Assembly (NCBI GenBank): GCA_035560235.1
Contig: DATMAG010000127.1
Span: 53,671 to 117,670 of the forward strand
Direction: 5' to 3'
From: DASRDU01 sp035560235
GTDB lineage: Bacteria; Acidobacteriota; Blastocatellia; RBC074
DNA: 64,000 nt
Part shown: piece by piece, positions 58,204-64,000 of the stretch
Layout of the letters: each line of letters begins with the position of its first letter
How positions within the stretch are numbered: position 1 is the first letter of the stretch
The notes under the pieces: generated by a model
Database searches by the model: none
What the model was told of the DNA's origin: nothing
Seen by the model: the letters and a program-made list of their open reading frames with translations, nothing else
Position numbers and translations under genes: made by a program

Positions 58204-61200
58204 GCGGCAATCCTCTGTCCGAGGCGGCTGCTGAGCCGGTCGTTGCGGCTGATGCCGTCCACCAGGGCATCGCCGACGGCGGTCGCGTTGCGCCTGGCGA
58301 GGCGCACGAAATGTTCATTGGCGTTGACGACTTCGAGCCGCCTGAGCGGCCTGAGTCCCTGCTCCAGGCGGTGCATCATCAGATTGAGCAGTTCGCTCAG
58401 ACTGTGCACCCGCAGCGGCGCGCCCGGCGCGTGCAGATCTTCGCCAGTGCGTGAATCGCGGCTGCGGCGGTACGACTCGATGCTGGAGTGGACATAACCG
58501 TTCTCGTCCGGCTCGAAGACCTCCGTGCGACCGCCGTCGCCGACCAGATAGGCGCGACCCTTGTAGACCGGCCCGCCGGTGGCGCGCCGCGTGAAGCGGT
58601 TCATCCCACTGCCTTCGCTGGTCGCGTTGTGAATCTGCGCCTCGCGCGAGAGCTGCTGCTGCTCCTGCTGATCCTTGTTTTTGAATGAATCACCAGCGAT
58701 GGCCCGGCCCGTGATCGCCGCCGCCCCGGCGACGCTGGCGAAGATCGCCGCAGCGGTAAAGTGCGAGGCCGATTCAGCCGGATTCGTAAACATCGTGGCG
58801 AAGCCTTTGGCCAGTTCGACAATCGAAAGCACGGCGCATTCCTGCGCCGCCGAGGCCAGCACCTGAGCCGTGACCTTTTTGAGCGCCGCCGGGCCGGTTT
58901 CGCCGAGCAGCACAAAATCGTGCAGCACGCTGCCGACGCCCTGCGCCCACTGATTGAAAGTCTCCCTGCCGATTTTGCCGACCTCCCTGAAGGCCTGCTT
59001 CATTCCGGCCACCGAACCCTGACCGACAGTGGCTTTGCCTTTGGGCAGAGGTTCGCCGGTGTTTTCATCCACCGGCCCCTGAATGTCCGCGCCCATCCCG
59101 CTGAAGAGGCCGCCCGACGGTCGTGTTCTGAGATCGCGGGCGGCATCCTTCTGCGCCTGGCTGTACTGGCCCGTGCCGACCGGGATGAAGGGTGAGGGCG
59201 GCACCGGCAGCGGGAAATACTTCTTTGCGAGTTCACCGAAATCGGCAGCCGCAGCTACGGCGAGTTTGTCGGCGGCAGCGGTGATCGCGCCGCCATCCAC
59301 CGCGCCGCCGTCCACGACTTTGACGGGGACGGCGGCCTGGCTGCTGGTCGGGCTGAAGGGAGAGGCGCTCACCGGCGCGGCAGCCGTGCCTGGCAGCGGT
59401 TCGCCCGGATGATACAAAGCCCAGGCTTCAGCGAAGCTGAGTACCGGCGCGGCAGCCGGGGCGGCGATTTTCGGCCCTGCCGGAGTCGCTGCGGTCGCAG
59501 GCAGGCCGGTGATTCCGGCAAACACCCGCGCGCGGGCCAGCACATCAGCCGAATAGTTCCGTCCCGTCGTGCCGTAATCGGGGCTGCGGCCTTTGGAAAC
59601 GTGATATGCCGCCCACATCCCGGAGTTGTAGGAGGCGATGGCCGTTTGCAGAAGCTGTTCGCCTTCGAGGTGCGGAACCGTAAAGGTGTATTTGCGACCC
59701 TTGCGGTCTTTGAGCGTGACCGATTTTCCTTCGAGCTGCTGAAGCTGTCGCATCTTCTCAATCAGAATCTGCGCGCCGCGCTCGATTGATTTACCGACAT
59801 CCTTCCACGCGCCCGAGGCCTTGAAGGCTGCATCGGTGCCTGTGTCCACCTGCATCACGCCGACGCCGCGCCCGTGATCGCCGATGATGTTTCTGATCCC
59901 GGTTTCGCGGCTCGCCACGCCGAGCAGCACGGGCAGCGGAATGCCGAGCCGCTGCGCAATAGCCGCAAACGATTTCAGATCGCCGCCTGCCGCCGTGCGC
60001 TGGTACTGCTGCTGAAGTGTTCTGGCGAGCGCGGCTGAGAGGCGTTCGTTCCCTTCTCTGGCCATCCACTGCTCAAAGCCCCTGACGTAGCCTTCCGCCG
60101 AGTATTCACCGAGTTCGATATATTTCGTGGATGGCGACTGGATGCCGAGCCAGCTTTTGGTGGCGCTCCATGCGGTTTCAGCCAGCCTGTTGCCGGCGTC
60201 AGTGAGCGATTTGAGTGTGGCGCTCTCCGTCAGGCCATCAACGAGGCCCTGCACCACATATTTGCCGGTCTCCTTGAACCCGGCAGCAATCCCGCCGCTG
60301 CGCCCCGCCTGGACGCCGCGTTCGAGCGCCGTCACGATCCTGCCGGTGAAGTTGTCAATGTCGCCGGCGAGGTTCTGCGCCGCATCCGATTCGAGCAGGT
60401 GGTTGGCGACCTGGTAATAATCCTTCAGGCCGCGTGCGAGATTCTTCGTTCCCTTCGCGGCGGTATCCTCAAGGTTGTCGTTGTAGCGGAACATCTGCCC
60501 GTAGAGGGTGTTCTCCATGATCCGCTGCGCCGTGCCGCCCTTGTGGACTTCGATTCCTTCAGCGATCAGGCGCGCCGCGACATCGCCGCGCACCTGACCT
60601 TTGTTGATGAGGTCTTTGAGCTTTCGTTCCGACTGCCCTGTCGCTTCGGCCAGATACTTCAGCGCCGGAACACCCTGGCGTTCGAGTTTGACGAGCATCT
60701 TCGTCGTCAGCTCGCCCTTCTCGGTCATCAGCCCCAGCGTGTTGACGATGGCGTTGAAGCCTTCCGTGCCGCTGCCGAACGAAGCCGCCGCATCGCCGGC
60801 GGCGCGCAGCGTGAGCTGCGTCTGATTGAGCGTGAAATTGAATTCCTCAAGCCGCTGCGAGGCGCTGATCAGATCCTTGATGTCAATGCCGATCTCGCCT
60901 TCGATTTTGTCGAGATCGTCGAGAAACTTTGCCGCCTTCCCGGCGCTGCCGGTGATGGCCTCGAAGTGAACCTGAGCCTTTTCGAGATAGATGTTGAGAT
61001 CGAGACCGGCCTTTGCGAGTTCGCTCAGCTTGCGGCTGAGGACTGCGCCCGCTTTGTCCACGGCCTGTCCGGCGAGCGACCCGACAATGGTGCCGACGCC
61101 CGGCGCGACCGCCGTGCCGATCACCGTCCCGATGGTCTGGCCGAGATTCTCGATGCTGCCGCTGAAGCCTGCGACGAACTGCGAACCGACGCTCTCGCCG

Positions 61201-61379
61201 ATGGCGCGCCCGGCTTCGGCATCGCCTTTGAAGGCGGCTTTGAGGTTCGTTTTGAGCTTCTGGAAGGTGGAGGAGGTCTTCTCGGCCTGTTTGTCCACGT
61301 CTTTGAGCGTGGCGAGCGCCCGCGCGCCGTCGGCGTCGAGTCGGACTGAGAGTTTGTAAGCTTCGAGGTTTTTCGCCAT
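58200..61379 (-). CDS. Tape measure protein with lytic transglycosylase domain
   Basis: 1,059 residues. N-terminal helices (YKLSVRLDADGARALATLKD), a tape-measure core (TLRAAGDAAASFGSGTEGFNAI, GELTTKMLVKLERQGVPALKYLAEATG), hydrophobic segments, then an SLT/lytic transglycosylase-like domain at about residues 455-600: catalytic Glu in LGVASRETGIRN, GVGVMQVD, IASYNSGMWAAYHVSKG. The C-terminal part is helical. It sets tail length and the transglycosylase would open peptidoglycan during DNA entry. It starts 20 bases after the frameshifted chaperone stop. Confidence 0.9.
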   Translation of the reverse strand: MAKNLEAYKLSVRLDADGARALATLKDVDKQAEKTSSTFQKLKTNLKAAFKGDAEAGRAIGESVGSQFVAGFSGSIENLGQTIGTVIGTAVAPGVGTIVGSLAGQAVDKAGAVLSRKLSELAKAGLDLNIYLEKAQVHFEAITGSAGKAAKFLDDLDKIEGEIGIDIKDLISASQRLEEFNFTLNQTQLTLRAAGDAAASFGSGTEGFNAIVNTLGLMTEKGELTTKMLVKLERQGVPALKYLAEATGQSERKLKDLINKGQVRGDVAARLIAEGIEVHKGGTAQRIMENTLYGQMFRYNDNLEDTAAKGTKNLARGLKDYYQVANHLLESDAAQNLAGDIDNFTGRIVTALERGVQAGRSGGIAAGFKETGKYVVQGLVDGLTESATLKSLTDAGNRLAETAWSATKSWLGIQSPSTKYIELGEYSAEGYVRGFEQWMAREGNERLSAALARTLQQQYQRTAAGGDLKSFAAIAQRLGIPLPVLLGVASRETGIRNIIGDHGRGVGVMQVDTGTDAAFKASGAWKDVGKSIERGAQILIEKMRQLQQLEGKSVTLKDRKGRKYTFTVPHLEGEQLLQTAIASYNSGMWAAYHVSKGRSPDYGTTGRNYSADVLARARVFAGITGLPATAATPAGPKIAAPAAAPVLSFAEAWALYHPGEPLPGTAAAPVSASPFSPTSSQAAVPVKVVDGGAVDGGAITAAADKLAVAAAADFGELAKKYFPLPVPPSPFIPVGTGQYSQAQKDAARDLRTRPSGGLFSGMGADIQGPVDENTGEPLPKGKATVGQGSVAGMKQAFREVGKIGRETFNQWAQGVGSVLHDFVLLGETGPAALKKVTAQVLASAAQECAVLSIVELAKGFATMFTNPAESASHFTAAAIFASVAGAAAITGRAIAGDSFKNKDQQEQQQLSREAQIHNATSEGSGMNRFTRRATGGPVYKGRAYLVGDGGRTEVFEPDENGYVHSSIESYRRSRDSRTGEDLHAPGAPLRVHSLSELLNLMMHRLEQGLRPLRRLEVVNANEHFVRLARRNATAVGDALVDGISRNDRLSSRLGQRIAA

Positions 61380-61398
61380 CGGAAAAAAGCGCGCCTGC

Positions 61399-61931
61399 TC
61401 AGAGGGTCTGAGCGATGGCGCGCGCTTCCATCAGGAGCAGCATCCGGTTGACGTAATACTCATCCCATTCCTCGGCGATTTCAGCGGGGTTGACGCCGAG
61501 CGCAAAGGCGAGTTCGAGCAGCGGGAGTTCAGGCAGCGCTGCGCCCCGTTTGCCGCCCGAAGCCAGGTAATGAGCCAGGCTGCGGGCCTTCAGGCGTTTG
61601 GGTTGTAGCCCTCCTGGACCGCATTGAAAATGGCGGTCAGGTTTGCGATCTCCATCGCATCGAAGAATTCAAACGTCACCGGCACCGGGCGTTCGTCCTC
61701 GTCCACGACTTCGGGCAGTTCCCGGACGGCTGCCGCCAGAAAGCGCGCCATCTCGACGCGGTCGGTGTCGCCGATCTGCGCCGCGAGCAGATCGCGCGAG
61801 ACGCGCGGCGACATGCCGCGAAAGAGAATCGTGATTTCCTGCGACTGTTTCTGTCCGTCGTCATCGGCGAACGAAATTGTCGCCTGCGTGCGGTGAACTG
61901 TGTCGGCCAGTCTGCTGGCTTTGATCTTCAT
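61399..61931 (-). CDS. Tail assembly chaperone, -1 frameshift product (gpGT-like)
   Basis: The zero-frame product (gpG-like, 61590-61931, 113 residues, KIKASRLADTVHRTQATISF ... AVQEGYNPNA) ends just after the heptamer CCCAAAC. Slipping one base back at that heptamer leads into a 64-codon open frame (RLKARSLAHYLASGGKRG ... EIAEEWDEYYVNRMLL ... AIAQTL, stop 61399-61401), giving a 177-residue fusion. The second part has the helix of lambda gpT-like chaperone tails. Such GT fusions load the tape measure for tail tube assembly, and the gene sits between tail tube and tape measure, as always. Confidence 0.88.
61590..61931 (-). CDS. Tail assembly chaperone, zero-frame product (gpG-like)
   Basis: 113 residues ending in NPNA and TGA at 61590-61592. 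Contains FRGMSPRVSRDLLAAQIGDTDRV and ELPEVVDEDERPVPVTFEFFDAMEIANL. It is the abundant product made when ribosomes do not slip. Confidence 0.88.
   Translation of the reverse strand: MKIKASRLADTVHRTQATISFADDDGQKQSQEITILFRGMSPRVSRDLLAAQIGDTDRVEMARFLAAAVRELPEVVDEDERPVPVTFEFFDAMEIANLTAIFNAVQEGYNPNA
61596..61602 (-). promoter_or_regulatory. Programmed -1 frameshift slippery heptamer
   Basis: On the minus strand C CCA AAC fits the X XXY YYZ rule exactly in the zero frame, with CCC AAA after slipping. The stop codon TGA follows 3 bases later. Confidence 0.85.
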
Positions 61932-62124
61932 AGTGGTCAGTGGTCAGCGGGGGGAGGGTGATGAGGAACCGCTTGTCGTCTGCGGTCATTGAACCCTCAC
62001 TGCTGCCGGGAAGAAAGAGCGAGTTGCGCAAAGGCGATCCGGCAGCGAATCACCCGGTTCCTCAGGCCATCCATCCCCCGCCGTTTCAAATGCGTTGCGC
62101 TTCTGGTTTTGAAGCGCTGCGGCA
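61932..62124. other. Gap in the tail operon with a repeat remnant
   Basis: 193 bases. Immediately after the chaperone start lies AGTGGTCAGTGGTCAG, the host word-repeat family. GCGCTTC/GAAGCGC near 62092-62118 can form a hairpin just after the tail tube stop. No gene seen. Confidence 0.45.
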
Positions 62125-62886
62125 CTAGCTGATGATTTCCCAGTTGCCGAACTTGCCGAGGTCGCCGCCTTCGGGCTTCGTCGGATCGTCGAGCGGCACG
62201 AGTTTGATTTCATAGGTCGCCACGTCGTCGCCCTTGAGGGCGATCTTCGTGGCCGGTTCGGGCACCACGCGATAGAGCTGCACGCGGTTGCGTTCGTCGC
62301 CGCGCGCCGTGTTGATGCCCTCGTGGTGGACGAAATACTCCTTGCCCAGGTCGCTCGCGAAGCTCACGTACTGACGCGCCGGGACGGTGTAGGAAGCCTT
62401 GTAGGGCTGCGTGCCGGGCGTCTGCAGGAACTTCACGCGCCCGAACTTGAGATCAGCCGTGTAGTGCGTGCCGGAGGTGAGCGTCAGCGGCGCGCCGGCA
62501 GAGTCTTTGATGACGAGCGCCGAAACGTTGGCCGCCAGATCGGGCAGCAGCAGTTCATCGCCCGCGACGATGCCGGTCGGGAACGCAAGATCCGCGACAT
62601 TGCCGCCGCCGTTGGAAACGACTGTGCCGCCCATAAAGCGGGCCAGGTTTTTGAGCGTGGCCTCCTTGACGGTCATCATCGCTTCGACGGTGGTCTTGAC
62701 CGGAACATGCAGATCCTGTCGGCGGCGACCGCTGCGCGACTCGAAGTTGTCCACGTAATCGACCTTGACGTTGATCTCGACCTGCGGGACTTCGCCCATA
62801 TCCTCGAGCTTCTGCGGAAAGCCGTTCGCATCACGCTCGGCCAGATAAACCGGCCCCTGGCCGATGTAGTAATAAGGATTGCCCAT
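62125..62886 (-). CDS. Major tail tube protein
   Basis: 253 residues with the beta-rich pattern of siphophage tail tube proteins: GQGPVYLAERDANGFPQKLEDMGEVPQVEINV, a HVPVKTTVEAMMTVKE strand and YEIKLVPLDDPTKP at the end. It lies upstream of the tail assembly chaperone and tape measure genes, the usual place of gpV. It would form the tail tube through which DNA passes. Confidence 0.82.
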   Translation of the reverse strand: MGNPYYYIGQGPVYLAERDANGFPQKLEDMGEVPQVEINVKVDYVDNFESRSGRRRQDLHVPVKTTVEAMMTVKEATLKNLARFMGGTVVSNGGGNVADLAFPTGIVAGDELLLPDLAANVSALVIKDSAGAPLTLTSGTHYTADLKFGRVKFLQTPGTQPYKASYTVPARQYVSFASDLGKEYFVHHEGINTARGDERNRVQLYRVVPEPATKIALKGDDVATYEIKLVPLDDPTKPEGGDLGKFGNWEIIS

Positions 62887-62892
62887 AACACC

Positions 62893-63339
62893 TCACTGAA
62901 AGGGATTGAAGGTCTCGGTCAGATACTCGATCTCGACCTCGACGGCTGCCGCTGCAATCTCGAAGGCCTCGCGCGGAATGACGTAGCCGGACTGTCTGGG
63001 CCAGGTCGAGACGGCCAGTCCGCCCCAGCGCTGATCCGCGCCGATGGCGCGTTCGACATCGCCGATCATCCGGCGCAGCTCGCGCGCCGGCGTGTCAGAG
63101 GAGATGAAGATTCTGATCTGCACCGGCAGGCGATGAACGGTGCGCCGCGAGCCGATGTTTTCCTTCTCGTCCTGCTGCTGAAGATCGTAGACGCCGAGGG
63201 CGGGCAGTTCGTCCTCGTGAAAGCGGCGCGGCCAGTCCGCGACGCGCGCGCCGAGATCGGTCTCGTAGCCGCCCGCGACAGAGATCGTCTGCATCCGCGC
63301 GACGACTGCATCAACAAGCTGTTGCCTGATCGTGTCCAT
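62893..63339 (-). CDS. Tail completion/terminator-like protein
   Basis: 148 residues. IRQQLVDAVVARMQTI, PRRFHEDELPALGVYDLQQQDE and VQIRIFISSDTPARELRRMIGDVERAIG follow the pattern of minor tail or tail-terminator proteins (gpU-like). It lies 6 bases before the tail tube gene. A hairpin of TGCGGAAT words precedes it. Confidence 0.7.
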   Translation of the reverse strand: MDTIRQQLVDAVVARMQTISVAGGYETDLGARVADWPRRFHEDELPALGVYDLQQQDEKENIGSRRTVHRLPVQIRIFISSDTPARELRRMIGDVERAIGADQRWGGLAVSTWPRQSGYVIPREAFEIAAAAVEVEIEYLTETFNPFQ

Positions 63340-63345
63340 CAGATC

Positions 63346-63423
63346 GAATGCGGAGTGCGGAGTTGGGAATGCGGAACTGGAGACGGTTTTTCATTCCGCC
63401 TTCTGCATTCCTCATTCCGCACT
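63346..63423. repeat. Hairpin of TGCGGAAT / ATTCCGCA words
   Basis: The left half iterates ATGCGGAGTGCGGAG and AATGCGGAA; the right half CATTCCGCC, GCATTCC and CATTCCGCACT. It lies inside the prophage tail operon. Confidence 0.75.
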
Positions 63424-63426
63424 GCT

Positions 63427-63726
63427 TCAGAGCGCGGCCAGGTAGATCGTCGAGATACCCGTGCCGTCGGCGCTGATGCGTTCGACGCGGAAGGAGGAGC
63501 CGCCGACTGTCGCCGTGTCGCCGCGCCTGATGCCTGCGATTTCGGAACTGCGGGCCACGAGCGTCGGATTCGGCTCCTCGATCTGAGCGTCGTAAATCTC
63601 CACCGACTGCGAGGCAGCGGTGAAGATGGCGCTGACCGACCCGACCATCTGAGCGCCGCGTGTGAAGGCGACGGTCGTGGCGAAGTCAGCCGGATCAAAG
63701 AACTGTGCGAGATCTTCCGCGAACAC
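63427..63726 (-). CDS. Head-tail joining protein
   Basis: 99 residues, GTG start directly after the previous stop. MFAEDLAQFFDPADFATTVAFTRG ... VSAIFTAASQSVEIYDAQIEEPNPTLVARSSEIAGIRRGD ... FRVERISADGTGISTIYL is the pattern of gpFII-type head-tail joining proteins (FFDxxDFA, then a small beta barrel). It connects the finished head to the tail. Confidence 0.82.
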   Translation of the reverse strand: MFAEDLAQFFDPADFATTVAFTRGAQMVGSVSAIFTAASQSVEIYDAQIEEPNPTLVARSSEIAGIRRGDTATVGGSSFRVERISADGTGISTIYLAAL

Positions 63727-63948
63727 CTACTTGTCGCTCTTCGGTTCGTTCTTCTTCGGTTCGTTCTTCTGCGGCGCTTCTTCGCGGTACTCTTCGGCGC
63801 GGCCCTGCTGAATGAAGATCGCGGCCCAGCGCTCGTCCACCTCGGCCACGTCGTCCGGCATAAAATCAATGCCTTCGTAATGCGTGCCGAACTCGCCGAT
63901 GAAGCGAATCCGCGTCCGCCGTTCGTTACTCAGAACTCTGGCTCCCAT
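63727..63948 (-). CDS. Small head-tail connector-region protein
   Basis: 73 residues: RTRIRFIGEFGTHYEGIDFMPDDVAEVDERWAAIFIQQGRAEE, then a Lys/Glu tail with a duplicated KNEP (DNA repeat AAGAACGAACCG). It resembles small proteins placed next to major capsid and connector genes. Its exact role is unknown. The next upstream gene lies outside the window. Confidence 0.6.
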   Translation of the reverse strand: MGARVLSNERRTRIRFIGEFGTHYEGIDFMPDDVAEVDERWAAIFIQQGRAEEYREEAPQKNEPKKNEPKSDK

Positions 63949-64000
63949 GAAAAATTTTCTCCATCAGAAAACAGTGGCAGGCGGTCAGTGGCCATGAGCG

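Noticed and set aside
60399..61349. A 316-codon open frame on the plus strand opposite the tape measure gene
   Set aside because: No motif or ribosome site; it mirrors the well-supported tape measure reading frame.
61940..62128. A 62-codon plus-strand frame in the gap of the tail operon
   Set aside because: Opposite direction to the operon, starts within a repeat and has no recognisable protein pattern.
63734..63775. Tandem GGTTCGTTCTTC repeats at the end of a connector-region gene
   Set aside because: Only about two copies encoding a Lys/Glu/Pro tail; this is an ordinary coding microrepeat rather than a regulatory array.

Overview
The window is a chromosomal segment of roughly 57-60% G+C. 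Gene families and style (acyl-CoA dehydrogenase/ETF/HdrD-like clusters, TPR proteins with long acidic linkers, DUF5678, PIG-L and DinB proteins with signal peptides, intergenic hairpins built from short iterated words) suggest an aerobic heterotrophic Acidobacteriota, perhaps Blastocatellia. This placement is inferred from gene content; there is no rRNA in the window.

Bases 1-42,400 are ordinary host chromosome. In order: the tail of a regulator-like protein, a wrecked GMC oxidoreductase gene, a bacilliredoxin, an M16-like protein without its zinc motif, MenG/UbiE, the TldD/TldE protease pair, a penicillin-binding protein, an NtrB/NtrC-type two-component pair, a HAD hydrolase, a cyclophilin, a BON protein, and an aminotransferase/omega-amidase pair. 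Bases 17.7-31.1 kb form a fatty-acid or branched-chain acyl-CoA oxidation district: three acyl-CoA dehydrogenases, an aldehyde dehydrogenase behind a TetR-type operator, EtfB and EtfA (separated by a serine hydrolase gene), and a membrane FeS protein of the ETF:(methyl)menaquinone oxidoreductase type. Electrons from acyl-CoA oxidation would pass through ETF and this membrane protein to the quinone pool; MenG elsewhere in the window fits a menaquinone user. Then come atpI-atpB-atpE (an F0 a/c block without the rest of the ATP synthase), a c-di-GMP phosphodiesterase with a ruined GGDEF motif, a TPR protein, a Dcm-Vsr pair and argS.

At 42,428-42,501 lies tRNA-Glu(CTC). A tyrosine integrase gene begins to be read toward its 3' end, and everything from there to the right edge looks like an integrated siphovirus-type prophage whose other end is outside the window. 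Its accessory part (42.5-51.1 kb) holds an excisionase-like protein, small zinc-ribbon and ribbon-helix-helix proteins, two phased arrays of the half-site CCCCGACA flanking an HNH nuclease and a double-HTH protein, a toxin remnant with an intact antitoxin, HicAB with a palindromic operator, and an intact TnpB next to a 5'-truncated TnpB copy. Its structural part (51.2-63.9 kb, all minus strand) is a lambda-like tail module: head-tail connectors, tail completion protein, tail tube, tail-assembly chaperone with a canonical CCCAAAC -1 frameshift site, tape measure with a lytic transglycosylase, minor tail proteins, a tiny membrane protein, the J-like hub, and a beta-helical tail spike that carries a Sec signal peptide.

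The most striking sequence-level signals are the programmed frameshift, the two phased operator arrays, the three near-identical TnpB right-end hairpins, the secreted-looking tail spike, and the several families of word-repeat hairpins, which occur both in host intergenic regions and inside the prophage and even in frame within a conserved FeS protein gene.
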